Shown here piece after piece: positions 49,535 through 58,615 of a stretch of 64,000 nucleotides of DNA (its first letter is position 1; the number at the start of each line of letters is the position of its first letter). This DNA comes from Streptomyces sp. NBC_01231 (GTDB lineage Bacteria > Actinomycetota > Actinomycetes > Streptomycetales > Streptomycetaceae). The position numbers and the translations under genes were made by a program. The DNA lies in contig CP108521.1 in assembly GCA_035999765.1 (NCBI GenBank), positions 3,596,001 to 3,660,000 of the forward strand, written 5' to 3'. The notes under the pieces are model-generated. The model worked only from the letters and a program-made list of their open reading frames with translations, searched no databases and was not told the DNA's origin.

Positions 49535-51505
49535 TCAGCCCGGCCGGCCACCACCGCTGGGAGCAGGCACGGCGTTCTTGACCGTAAGAGGCAGCAGCTT
49601 CTTGCCCGTCGGGCCGATCTGGATGGACGTGTCCATCTGCGGGCACACCCCACAGTCGAAGCAGGGCGTCCACCGGCAGTCCTCGACCTCCGTCTCGTCG
49701 AGGGAGTCCTGCCAGTCCTCCCAGAGCCAGTCCTTGTCGAGGCCGGAGTCGAGGTGATCCCAGGGGAGGACCTCCTCGTAGGTGCGCTCGCGGGTGGTGT
49801 ACCAGTCGAGGTCGACGCCGAAGGCGGGCAGTGCCTTGTCCGCGCACCGCATCCAGCGGTCGTAGGAGAAGTGTTCGCGCCAGCCGTCGAAGCGGCCGCC
49901 GTCCTCGTAGACCGCGCGGATGACGGCGCCGATGCGGCGGTCGCCCCTGGACAGCAGGCCTTCCACGATGCCGGGCTTGCCGTCGTGGTAGCGGAAGCCG
50001 ATGGAGCGGCCGTACTTCTTGTCGCCGCGGATCTTGTCGCGGAGCTTCTCCAGGCGGGCGTCCGTCTCCTCGGCGGAGAGCTGCGGGGCCCACTGGAAGG
50101 GAGTGTGCGGCTTGGGGACGAAGCCGCCGATCGACACCGTGCAGCGGATGTCGTTGGCGCCGGAGACCTCGCGGCCCTTCTGGATGACGTTCATCGCCAT
50201 GTCGGCGATCTGGAGGACGTCGTCGTCGGTCTCGGTCGGCAGGCCGCACATGAAGTACAGCTTCACCTGGCGCCAGCCGTTGCCGTACGCGGTGGCGACC
50301 GTGCGAATCAGGTCCTCTTCCGAGACCATCTTGTTGATGACCTTGCGCATGCGCTCGGAGCCGCCCTCGGGGGCGAAGGTCAGACCGGACCGGCGGCCGT
50401 TGCGGGTCAGCTCGTTGGCCAGGTCGACGTTGAACGCGTCCACGCGCGTCGAGGGGAGGGACAGGCCGATCTTGTCCTCCGTGTACCGGTCGGCAAGGCC
50501 CTTCGCGATGTCGCCGATCTCCGAGTGGTCCGCCGAGGACAGGGACAGCAGGCCCACCTCCTCGAAGCCCGTCGCCTTCAGGCCCTTCTCCACCATGTCG
50601 CCGATGCCGGTGATGGAGCGCTCACGGACCGGGCGGGTGATCATGCCCGCCTGGCAGAAGCGGCAGCCGCGGGTGCAGCCGCGGAAGATCTCCACCGACA
50701 TGCGCTCGTGGACGGTCTCGGCGAGCGGTACGAGGGGCTGCTTGGGGTAGGGCCACTCGTCCAGGTCCATCACCGTGTGCTTGGAGACCCGCCACGGGAC
50801 GCCCGACTTGTTGGGGACGACGCGGGCGATACGGCCGTCCGCGAGGTACTCGACGTCGTAGAACGCCGGGATGTACACCGAGCCCGTCCGCGCGAGGCGG
50901 AAGAGGACCTCCTCGCGGCCGCCGGGGCAGCCCTCCGCCTTCCACTCGCGGATGATCCGCGTCATGTCGAGCACGGCCTGCTCGCCGTCGCCGATGATCG
51001 CCGCGTCGATGAAGTCGGCGATCGGCTCGGGGTTGAAGGCGGCGTGGCCGCCGGCCAGCACGATCGGGTCGTCCAGCCCGCGGTCCTTCGACTCCAGCGG
51101 GATGCCCGCCAGGTCCAGCGCGGTCAGCATGTTCGTGTAGCCCAGCTCCGTGGAGAAGGACAGGCCGAACACGTCGAAGGCCTTCACGGGACGATGGCTG
51201 TCCACCGTGAACTGCGGGACCCGGTGCTCCCGCATCAGCGCCTCCAGGTCCGGCCACACGCTGTAGGTGCGTTCGGCGAGGACGCCCTCCTGCTCGTTCA
51301 GGACCTCGTAGAGGATCATGACGCCCTGGTTGGGCAGACCGACCTCGTACGCGTCCGGGTACATCAACGCCCAGCGGACGTCGCACGACTCCCAGGGTTT
51401 GACCGTGGAGTTGAGCTCTCCGCCGACATACTGGATCGGCTTCTGCACGTGCGGGAGCAGAGCTTCGAGCTGCGGGAACACCGACGCAGCGACTTCGGCA
51501 GGCAT
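49535..51505 (-). CDS. TIGR03960-type B12-binding radical SAM protein
   Basis: A 656-residue protein. The N-terminal B12-binding-like domain (about 40-190, YPDAYEVGLPNQGVMILYEV and VFGLSFSTELGYTN) is followed by a radical SAM domain with C277-x3-C281-x2-C284 (EIFRGCTRGCRFCQAG) that binds a 4Fe-4S cluster and S-adenosylmethionine, plus STRVDAFNVDLANE and LTFAPEGGSERMRKVINK. Near the C-terminus CFDCGVCPQ could hold another cluster. The substrate is unknown. Its usual partner is the DUF2344 protein, here 5.2 kb away. ATG at 51505 has GAAGG eight bases upstream. Confidence 0.92.
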   Translation of the reverse strand: MPAEVAASVFPQLEALLPHVQKPIQYVGGELNSTVKPWESCDVRWALMYPDAYEVGLPNQGVMILYEVLNEQEGVLAERTYSVWPDLEALMREHRVPQFTVDSHRPVKAFDVFGLSFSTELGYTNMLTALDLAGIPLESKDRGLDDPIVLAGGHAAFNPEPIADFIDAAIIGDGEQAVLDMTRIIREWKAEGCPGGREEVLFRLARTGSVYIPAFYDVEYLADGRIARVVPNKSGVPWRVSKHTVMDLDEWPYPKQPLVPLAETVHERMSVEIFRGCTRGCRFCQAGMITRPVRERSITGIGDMVEKGLKATGFEEVGLLSLSSADHSEIGDIAKGLADRYTEDKIGLSLPSTRVDAFNVDLANELTRNGRRSGLTFAPEGGSERMRKVINKMVSEEDLIRTVATAYGNGWRQVKLYFMCGLPTETDDDVLQIADMAMNVIQKGREVSGANDIRCTVSIGGFVPKPHTPFQWAPQLSAEETDARLEKLRDKIRGDKKYGRSIGFRYHDGKPGIVEGLLSRGDRRIGAVIRAVYEDGGRFDGWREHFSYDRWMRCADKALPAFGVDLDWYTTRERTYEEVLPWDHLDSGLDKDWLWEDWQDSLDETEVEDCRWTPCFDCGVCPQMDTSIQIGPTGKKLLPLTVKNAVPAPSGGGRPG

Positions 51506-51615
51506 CTCGCGACCTTCGTGAGCGGGACAGGACTGACAGGGGTGACCATCCAGACTAACGCGACCACGACCGCCCTCCGTACGCACTGAAGATCATCGCC
51601 CCGTGCACCGGAGGA

Positions 51616-53202
51616 TCAGAGACCGGCCGCCCCGTCCCTGATCCCGGCCCAGAACCCGGGCAGCTCGGCCTCCACCGCCGCCGCACGGCTCTCCTCACGC
51701 CCGTACAGCAGCCCGTACGTGAACGCGCTCTCCCCCGCCGCGTGCGCGACCGCCGACAGCTCGCGCAGGGTCTGGCGGGCCATCACGCTGTCCTGGTGGT
51801 CGCCGAGCAGGCTCTGCAGCGACTTCAGGGACCTGGCCAGGCCCTTGGCCGGTGCCCCGAGGGCCGGTGTGGCCGCCTCCGCCGAGTAGCGGGCGCGCTT
51901 GGACTTCTTGCGGGCCTCGTGCACGGCCACGTCCCGGTCGACGCCGGGCGACAGCTCCAGCGCCTCCTCGACGAGCACCGAGACCCTGCCGAAGTCCTTC
52001 CGCACCGCTCCGGCGATCACCTTGCCGGGTTCCTTCGCTGCCGCTTTCCGCAGCGGCGGGTCGGCGACCAGGGCGTCCAGGGTGTCGAGCAGGGCGAGAT
52101 AGCGCGCGGAGTCCAGGACGCCGATCAGCCGGCCGCGCGCACCACCGTGGCTGTCGCTCGCCCACCTGCTCAGCCGGGTGCCGACAGGGCCGGTGACCAG
52201 AGTGTCGGGCACCTGGCCGAGGGCGGCCGTCAGGCGTTCGGTGAGCACCTCGCGGTCCCGGTCCACACCCAACTCGCCGGCCAGCCACTTCAGTTCCTCG
52301 CCGATCGGGTCGGTGACGGCCCGGTCGAGGATCCTGCCGTACGACCTGAAGGTGCCGCGCATGCGGCGGGTGGCGACACGCATGCTGTGCACGGAGTCGG
52401 CCAGGTCCTGGCGGATGGCCGGGTCGAGCGCGACGATCGCGTCCCGCTGGGCGCGGAGGTACGCGAGGACGTGGTCGCCTGCGGTCGCGGGCATCTGAGA
52501 GGCCCGCGCCTTCTTCGCCGACTTCTTGCCCGATGCCTGGGCGGCCGTGGATGCCTTGGCGGACTTCAGAGCCTTGGAGGACTTGGGAGCCTTGGAGGCT
52601 GCTTCAGGGGCCGTCTCCGACAGTGCCCGGGCCAGCTTCGAAGCCGACGCGGACGGTCGTACCCCCGCCTTCCGCAACCGCTTCTCCACCTTGTCGAGGA
52701 AGACCGGGTCGATCCCGTCGGCGAGTTCCACCTCGATCTCGGTCCACTGGGCCTCGCCGTCGCCGCCGGCCAGCCGCTCGGCCCGGACGGCGTCCACGCT
52801 GACCTCGGCCAGCAGCCTCCCCGCCGCGTCGAGCAGGTCACGCAGGTCCCGGGCCGACCGCAGCCGGACCACGGGGACCAACTCCGCGTCCCGGACCCGG
52901 GAGCGGATCAGCCCGGCGAGGACGTCGGGGAGGGAGTCGGAGAGCGGCGCCTGGATCTCGTCCCGTACGCCCGGGGCCACGGGGAACTTCAGATGCCAGC
53001 CCGCGTCCGAACCTCCCGTGCGGCGGCGCAGGGTGATCGAGGACGCGGCGAGGCGTTCGTCCGCGGTGTCGTAGTACGTGGCGTCCAGGTGCGCGACCCC
53101 CTTGTCGAGCACGGCCGCGACCCCGGCGATGCCGGTCAGGTCGGGGAGCCCGCTCTCGTCGGACTCGTACTTCCGCTCGATCTCGCGCTTTGTGTCCGCC
53201 AT
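51616..53202 (-). CDS. CYTH and CHAD domain protein
   Basis: A 528-residue protein. Residues 1-200 are a CYTH (triphosphate tunnel) domain with the ExExK signature EIERKYE (residues 7-13) and YYDTADERLAASSITLRRR, which binds triphosphate or inorganic polyphosphate with metal ions. A Lys/Ala/Ser linker (about 205-240) leads to a CHAD domain (about 245-515) with conserved basic helices (DSVHSMRVATRRMRGTFRSY, VHEARKKSKRARYSAEA) that binds polyphosphate. It probably acts in polyphosphate handling in the cytoplasm; hydrolysis of tripolyphosphate is possible. It lies just downstream of the rodA gene on the same strand. Confidence 0.92.
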   Translation of the reverse strand: MADTKREIERKYESDESGLPDLTGIAGVAAVLDKGVAHLDATYYDTADERLAASSITLRRRTGGSDAGWHLKFPVAPGVRDEIQAPLSDSLPDVLAGLIRSRVRDAELVPVVRLRSARDLRDLLDAAGRLLAEVSVDAVRAERLAGGDGEAQWTEIEVELADGIDPVFLDKVEKRLRKAGVRPSASASKLARALSETAPEAASKAPKSSKALKSAKASTAAQASGKKSAKKARASQMPATAGDHVLAYLRAQRDAIVALDPAIRQDLADSVHSMRVATRRMRGTFRSYGRILDRAVTDPIGEELKWLAGELGVDRDREVLTERLTAALGQVPDTLVTGPVGTRLSRWASDSHGGARGRLIGVLDSARYLALLDTLDALVADPPLRKAAAKEPGKVIAGAVRKDFGRVSVLVEEALELSPGVDRDVAVHEARKKSKRARYSAEAATPALGAPAKGLARSLKSLQSLLGDHQDSVMARQTLRELSAVAHAAGESAFTYGLLYGREESRAAAVEAELPGFWAGIRDGAAGL

Positions 53203-53251
53203 GTCCTGAATCTAGTGGCGAGCGGCCGCCCTGCCCAGACCGGAGGCAGGC

Positions 53252-54451
53252 CTACGCGGACATCGGGCGCTGCACCCGGATGGACTGCAGCAGCCCCACC
53301 GCCACCCAGACCGCGAACATCGACGAGCCTCCGTACGACACGAACGGCAGCGGCAGACCGGTGACCGGCATGATGCCGAGGGTCATGCCGATGTTCTCGA
53401 AGGACTGGAAGGCGAACCACGCGACGATGCCGGCGGCGACGATCGTGCCGTACAGCTCGGTCGTCTCACGCGCGATCCGGGAGGCCCGCCACAGCACCAC
53501 GCCGAGCAGGACGACGATCAGGCCCGCGCCGAGGAAGCCCAGCTCCTCCCCCGCGACCGTGAACACGAAGTCCGTCTGCTGCTCCGGCACGAACTGGCCC
53601 GTGGTCTGCGAGCCGTGGAACAGCCCGGAGCCCGTCAGACCACCGGAACCGATCGCGATGCGGGCCTGGTTGGTGTTGTAGCCGACGCCCGCGGGGTCCA
53701 GGCTGGGGTTGGCGAAGGCCGCGAACCGGGCGATCTGGTACTCGTCCAGGATGTGCAGCTGCCATACGGCGATCGCGCCGGCCGCACCCGCGCCCAGCAG
53801 TCCGAACACCCACCGGTTCGACGCGCCGGAGGCGAGCAGCAGTCCCAGCACGATGATGACCATGACCATGACCGACCCGAGGTCGGGCATCAGCATCACG
53901 ATCAGCATCGGTACGGCGGCCAGGCCGAGCGCCTGGAGGACGGTGCGGTGGTCGGGGTAGGGCTTGTCGCCCGCGTCCACCCGGGCCGCCAGCAGCATCG
54001 CCATGCCCAGGATGATCGTGATCTTCACGAACTCGGAGGGCTGGAGCGAGAAGCCGCCGCCCAGCACGATCCATGAGTGGGCGCCGTTGACCGTCGTGCC
54101 GAGCGGGGTCAGCACCATCAGGATCAGGAACACCGACGCGCCGTACAGGATCGGCACGGCCGTGCGCAGCGTGCGGTGGCCGAGCCAGACGGTGCCGAGC
54201 ATCAGGGCGAACCCGATGCCGGTGTTCATGATGTGCCGGATCAGGAAGTAGTACGGGTCGCCCTGGTTGATCTCTGTGCGGTTGCGGGTCGCCGAGAAGA
54301 CGAGGAGCGAGCCGATGCCGGAGAGCGCGAGGGCCGCCAGCAGCATCGGCCAGTCCAGTCGGCGGGCGAGCGAGTCACGGGCGAACACCCGGGCCCAGCC
54401 CGCGCGTGCGGGCCCGTACCCGGAGACCTGGAAGCTGTTGACGCCGGTCAT
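53252..54451 (-). CDS. sfr: RodA/FtsW-family peptidoglycan polymerase (Sfr)
   Basis: A 399-residue SEDS protein with about ten membrane helices. Typical stretches are GAHSWIVLGGGFSLQPSEFVK, MPDLGSVMVMVIIVLGLL, GQFVPEQQTDFVFTVAGEELG and TGLPLPFVSYGGSSM. It polymerises glycan strands together with the class B PBP encoded just upstream. The gene order matches the S. coelicolor mre cluster, where this gene (sfr) contributes to spore wall synthesis (recollection). The start overlaps the mrdA stop (ATGA), so translation is coupled. Confidence 0.94.
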   Translation of the reverse strand: MTGVNSFQVSGYGPARAGWARVFARDSLARRLDWPMLLAALALSGIGSLLVFSATRNRTEINQGDPYYFLIRHIMNTGIGFALMLGTVWLGHRTLRTAVPILYGASVFLILMVLTPLGTTVNGAHSWIVLGGGFSLQPSEFVKITIILGMAMLLAARVDAGDKPYPDHRTVLQALGLAAVPMLIVMLMPDLGSVMVMVIIVLGLLLASGASNRWVFGLLGAGAAGAIAVWQLHILDEYQIARFAAFANPSLDPAGVGYNTNQARIAIGSGGLTGSGLFHGSQTTGQFVPEQQTDFVFTVAGEELGFLGAGLIVVLLGVVLWRASRIARETTELYGTIVAAGIVAWFAFQSFENIGMTLGIMPVTGLPLPFVSYGGSSMFAVWVAVGLLQSIRVQRPMSA

Positions 54452-56703
54452 GTGCGGATCCTCCGGCTTCCCCTCCTGCGGGACCGTCGCCGGGTGTCCC
54501 GGTTGCCGGTCGTCGGCGGGTTCACGGTCGCCGCCTGCTGGGTCTCGTCCTGTTCGGCCGCGCCCTTCTGGCTCGCCCGCTGTTCCTTCGCCGGGTCCTT
54601 CGCGATCTTCGGGGACTTGATGGTCCCGTCCGTCCGGACCTTCGGCAGGCCCTTCTGCGGGGTCGGCAGCAGCGCGTTCTTCGGGGTGATCGTGCCGTCG
54701 TCGGACACGCCGTACAGCGCGTCGTAGATGTTGCGGACGGCGGGGCCGGAGGCGCCGGAGCCCGTACCACCCTGGGAGATCGTCATGACGACCGTGTAGT
54801 CCTTGGTGTACGTGGCGAACCACGACGTCGTCTGCTTGCCGTAGACCTCGGCGGTACCCGTCTTGGCGTGCATCGGGATCTTGTCCTGCGGCCAGCCGAC
54901 CTGTGCGAACCGCCAGGCGGCGGTACCGCGGGTGGCGACGCCGGCGAGGGCCTCGTCCATCTTGCTCAGCGTCTGACGGCTTATCGGCAGCCTGCCGTGC
55001 GCCTTGGGCTTGATCTCCTGGACGGTCTTGCCGTCGGCGCTGACGACGGCCTTGCCGACAGTCGGGTCGTGCAGGGTGCCGCCGTTGCCGATGGCCGAGT
55101 AGATCGTGGCCATCTGGATCGGGGTGACGAGGGTGTCGCCCTGGCCGATGGAGTAGTTGATCTCGTCACCGGCGCGCATCTTGTTGCCTTCGAGGCAGTT
55201 CTCGTAGGCGATCTTCTGGACGTAGTCGCCGTCCTTCTTCCCCGTCTTGCACCAGCCGTCCTTGTTGGCCTTCCAGTAGTTCTCCTTCCACTGGCGGTCG
55301 GGGACCCGGCCGGTGACCTCGTTGGGCAGGTCGATGCCGGTCTCCTTGCCGAGGCCGAACTGGTGGGCGGCCTTGAAGAAGTAGTCCTTGGGCTCGCCCT
55401 TCTTCGGGTTGATGCCGCCGTCGCTCTGCCACTGCCGGTGGGCGAGACCGTAGAAGACGGTGTCGCAGGAGACCTCGAGGGCACGACCGAGGGAGATCGG
55501 GCCGAAGTTCTCCGACTCGAAGTTCTTGAAGACCTGACCGCCGACCGAGTAGGAGCTGGTGCAGGGGTAGTTGCCGTCGAAGTCGTAGCCGGCTTCGACG
55601 GCGCCCGCCGTGGAGATCACCTTGAAGGTGGAGCCCGGCGCGGACTGGCCCTGGATCGCCCTGTTGAGCAGCGGGTAGTTGGAGCTCTTGCCGGTGAGCC
55701 TGGCGTAGTCCTTGGCGGAGATGCCGCCGACCCAGGCGTTGGGGTCGTAGGTCGGGTTGGACGCCATGGAGATGACGCGGCCGGTCTTGTTCTCCATCAC
55801 CACGACCGCGCCGGAGTCGGCCTTGTACTTCTCGTTGGTGTTGCGGTCCCACTCCTGGCGGGCCTTCTTCATGGCGTCGTTCAGCTCGTACTCGGCGACC
55901 CGCTGGACGCGGGCGTCGATGCTGGTGACGAGGTTGGAGCCGGGCCGCGCGGGGTCGGCCTCGGCCTCGCCGATGACCCGGCCGAGGTTGTCGACCTCGT
56001 AGCGGGTGACGCCGGCCTTGCCGCGCAGTTCCTTGTCGTACTGGCGCTCCAGGCCGGAGCGGCCGACCTGGTCGGAGCGCAGGAACGGCGAGTCGGTGTC
56101 CTGGGCCTTGGTGATCTCCTCGTCGGTGACGGGCGAGAGGTAACCGAGGACCTGGGCGGTGTTGGCCTCTCCGGGGGCGGCGTAGCGGCGCACGGCCTCC
56201 GGCTCGGCGGTGATGCCGGGGAAGTCCTCGGCGCGCTCACGGATCTGCAGGGCCTGCTTGGCGGTGGCCTCGTCGGTGATGGGGATCGGCTGGTACGGCG
56301 AGCCGTTCCAGCAGGGCTGCGGCGTCTTGGCGTCGCACAGCCGGACCTTGACCATGACCTCCTGGGGCTTCATGCCCAGCACGCCGGCCAGCTTGGTGAG
56401 GACGGCCTTGCCGTCGTCCTTCATCTTCAGCAGGTCGGTGCGGGAGGCGGAGACCACCAGCCGGGTCTCGTTGTCGGCGAGGGGCACTCCGCGCGCGTCC
56501 AGGATCGAGCCGCGGACTGCGGGCTCCACGACCTGCTGGACGTGGTTGCCGGAGGCCTCCTTGGCGTACGCGTCGCCCTCGCGGATCTGGAGGTACCACA
56601 GGCGTCCGCCGAGGGTGCCGAGCAGGGAGAGGACGAGGATCTGGATGACGACGAGCCGGATCTGGACCCGTGGGGTCCGGCCGGTCTCGGGGATGTTTGT
56701 CAC
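54448..56703 (-). CDS. mrdA: Penicillin-binding protein 2 (class B transpeptidase)
   Basis: A 751-residue bitopic transpeptidase. One membrane helix near residues 17-37 (LVVIQILVLSLLGTLGGRLW) precedes a dimerisation domain and the transpeptidase domain with S358-T-F-K361 (APGSTFK), the second motif as SCDT about 55 residues later, and K614-T-G-T (AKTGTAE). It cross-links peptidoglycan as partner of the adjacent RodA-like protein. The C-terminal 110 residues are a disordered tail of Pro, Lys and Gln ending in RRRSRRRGSRRIRT. It lies 83 bases downstream of mreD. In S. coelicolor the equivalent gene belongs to the spore wall machinery (recollection). Confidence 0.95.
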   Translation of the reverse strand: MTNIPETGRTPRVQIRLVVIQILVLSLLGTLGGRLWYLQIREGDAYAKEASGNHVQQVVEPAVRGSILDARGVPLADNETRLVVSASRTDLLKMKDDGKAVLTKLAGVLGMKPQEVMVKVRLCDAKTPQPCWNGSPYQPIPITDEATAKQALQIRERAEDFPGITAEPEAVRRYAAPGEANTAQVLGYLSPVTDEEITKAQDTDSPFLRSDQVGRSGLERQYDKELRGKAGVTRYEVDNLGRVIGEAEADPARPGSNLVTSIDARVQRVAEYELNDAMKKARQEWDRNTNEKYKADSGAVVVMENKTGRVISMASNPTYDPNAWVGGISAKDYARLTGKSSNYPLLNRAIQGQSAPGSTFKVISTAGAVEAGYDFDGNYPCTSSYSVGGQVFKNFESENFGPISLGRALEVSCDTVFYGLAHRQWQSDGGINPKKGEPKDYFFKAAHQFGLGKETGIDLPNEVTGRVPDRQWKENYWKANKDGWCKTGKKDGDYVQKIAYENCLEGNKMRAGDEINYSIGQGDTLVTPIQMATIYSAIGNGGTLHDPTVGKAVVSADGKTVQEIKPKAHGRLPISRQTLSKMDEALAGVATRGTAAWRFAQVGWPQDKIPMHAKTGTAEVYGKQTTSWFATYTKDYTVVMTISQGGTGSGASGPAVRNIYDALYGVSDDGTITPKNALLPTPQKGLPKVRTDGTIKSPKIAKDPAKEQRASQKGAAEQDETQQAATVNPPTTGNRDTRRRSRRRGSRRIRT

Positions 56704-56786
56704 TGCGGCTGCCTCCCCCTCTCAGTGTGTGTATGTGTCATATACGACGGACCTGTGAGCCGGTGGGCCGGCCAACCTCCTCGCGG

Positions 56787-57470
56787 TCACAGCCGCTTGA
56801 CCCCCTTGATGCGGCCGGCGCGGGCCGAGCGGGCCCGGGCGGCCTTCACCTTCACGCGGCCGAGGCCGCCGCGCTGGCTGCCGATCCGCAGTCCGGTGCC
56901 GGAGGAGAGCCAGCCGGAGGAGATGTCGGTGGTCTTGCCGGCGGCCGAGCTGGTCTCGGCCAGCGGGTCGTTCTCGGCGCGCCGGGCCAGGGCCATGATC
57001 CCGGGGACCACGAACGGGGCGAGCAGCAGGTCGTACAGGGAGGCCGTGAACAGCAGGCTGCCGAGGCCGACATGGCGGGCTGCGGTGTCGCCGACAAGGG
57101 CGCCGACCCCGGCGTACAGCAGGGTGGTGCCGATGGCTGCGGCGACCACGACGGCCATGGGGCCGGTGGCCGACTTCAGCCGGCCGTGGTCCGGTTTCGC
57201 CAGGCCCGCGAGATAGCCGATGACGCACAGCACGAGGGCGTAGCGGCCGGCCGCGTGGTCGGCGGGCGGCGCGAGGTCGGCGAGCAGACCGGCGCCGAAG
57301 CCGACGAGGGCGCCGCCGACATGGCCGTACACCATGGCGAGGCCCAGGACGGTGAGGAGCAGCAGGTCGGGGACGGCGCCGGGGAGGTGCAGGCGGGCGA
57401 GGACGCTCACCTGGACCACCAGGGCGACGACGACCAGGGCGGAGGAGAGCAGGATCCGGTTGACACGCAT
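56787..57470 (-). CDS. mreD: Rod shape-determining protein MreD
   Basis: A 227-residue membrane protein with about five helices in residues 5-165 (ILLSSALVVVALVVQVSVLA, PDLLLLTVLGLAMVYGHVGG, GRYALVLCVIGYLAGLA, MAVVVAAAIGTTLLYAGV, LYDLLLAPFVVPGIMALARR), matching MreD. The C-terminal 60 residues are a basic tail (VKVKAARARSARAGRIKGVK) longer than in rod-shaped Gram-negatives. It lies 12 bases downstream of mreC. Confidence 0.92.
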   Translation of the reverse strand: MRVNRILLSSALVVVALVVQVSVLARLHLPGAVPDLLLLTVLGLAMVYGHVGGALVGFGAGLLADLAPPADHAAGRYALVLCVIGYLAGLAKPDHGRLKSATGPMAVVVAAAIGTTLLYAGVGALVGDTAARHVGLGSLLFTASLYDLLLAPFVVPGIMALARRAENDPLAETSSAAGKTTDISSGWLSSGTGLRIGSQRGGLGRVKVKAARARSARAGRIKGVKRL

Positions 57471-57482
57471 GGGTTACAGCTC

Positions 57483-58454
57483 CTACTGCTCAGGCTGGGT
57501 CTGGCCGTCGACCTGCGCGTTCGCGGACGGCGTGACGGTCACCGTCACGGTCGGCGTGGGGGTCGGTTTGGGCTTGGCGGGCAGCACCGTGTCGCGCGGG
57601 TCCTTCTTCGGGGCGTCGACGACCACGCCGACGACGTCGAGCTTGGTGAAGCTGACGTACGGCGTGACGTAGAGGATGCGGGTGAGACCGCCGCCGGAGG
57701 GGTCGATGCGGGAGACCACACCGACCGGGACGCCGGGCACGAAGGGCTTGTCGGCCTCCGAGCCGAAGGTGACCAGACGGTCGCCCTTCTTGATCTCGGC
57801 CTTGGAGTTGAGGAGTTCGACGCGCAGCGGGCGGTCGCCCTGCCCGGAGGCGAAGCCGAGCTCGTCGCTGGCCTCCATGCGGGTGCCGACGGTGAAGTCG
57901 GGGTCGCTGGCGAGCAGGACCGTGGCGGTGTCGGGGCCGACGGTGGTCACGCGTCCGACGAGTCCGTCCCCGTTCAGGACGGTCATGTCGCGCTTGATGC
58001 CGTCGTTCGCGCCGACGTCGATGGTGATGGTCCAGGAGAAGCCCTGGGCCGCTCCTATCGCGATGACCTCGGCACCCTTGATGCCGTACTGGCCCGCGCC
58101 GGCGACCTTCAGCATCTTGTCGAGCTGGGTCAGCCGGGAGCGGTTGCGGTCGTCGCTGCCGAGCTTCGCCTTGAGGGCCGCGTTCTCCTTCTCCAGCCCG
58201 GCGAGCCGGTCGTGGCGTTCACCGGAGTCACGGACGGCCGACACGGCGTTGCCGACCGGGTCGACCGCGGCCGACACACCGTTCTCGATCGGGCCGAAGA
58301 CGGTGGCCGCACCTTGACGGGCACCGTCGACCGGTGAGTCCTCCCCGCCGCGGATGTCCACCGTGATCAGCGCGAACGCGATGGCGACCAGCAGCACCAG
58401 GAGCAGCCGGCTCTCTCGTGTGTCCCTCACGTGCGGCGGCCGTGCCTTCCTCAT
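57483..58454 (-). CDS. mreC: Rod shape-determining protein MreC
   Basis: A 323-residue protein with one N-terminal membrane helix (residues about 18-34, LLLVLLVAIAFALITVD), a coiled coil (about 80-100, HDRLAGLEKENAALKAKLG) and the MreC beta-barrel domain (about 120-280, with GLVGRVTTVGPDTATVLLAS and GVVSRIDPSGGGLTRILYV). The tail is Pro/Thr/Val-rich (PTPTPTVTVTVTP). It links MreB to the extracytoplasmic peptidoglycan enzymes. No strong ribosome binding site precedes the ATG, and an octamer repeat array lies 19-74 bases upstream. Confidence 0.93.
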   Translation of the reverse strand: MRKARPPHVRDTRESRLLLVLLVAIAFALITVDIRGGEDSPVDGARQGAATVFGPIENGVSAAVDPVGNAVSAVRDSGERHDRLAGLEKENAALKAKLGSDDRNRSRLTQLDKMLKVAGAGQYGIKGAEVIAIGAAQGFSWTITIDVGANDGIKRDMTVLNGDGLVGRVTTVGPDTATVLLASDPDFTVGTRMEASDELGFASGQGDRPLRVELLNSKAEIKKGDRLVTFGSEADKPFVPGVPVGVVSRIDPSGGGLTRILYVTPYVSFTKLDVVGVVVDAPKKDPRDTVLPAKPKPTPTPTVTVTVTPSANAQVDGQTQPEQ

Positions 58455-58472
58455 AGGAATGTGCAGAGGTTC

Positions 58473-58528
58473 AGGTGTTGAGGTGTTGAGGTGTACGGAT
58501 GTCGAGCTGTTCTGGTGTCGAGGTGTAC
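58473..58528. repeat. 8-bp tandem array, seven degenerate units, upstream of mreC
   Basis: AGGTGTTG, AGGTGTTG, AGGTGTAC, GGATGTCG, AGCTGTTC, TGGTGTCG, AGGTGTAC follow each other exactly in the 161-base gap between mreB and mreC. Confidence 0.75.
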
Positions 58529-58615
58529 GGAGGCTCGTGGGGGAGCCTATGCCTCCATATCAACGATCCGCCGCACGAGGTTGATCATCTCGTACGGCGG
58601 AATCGACGAGTGCCG

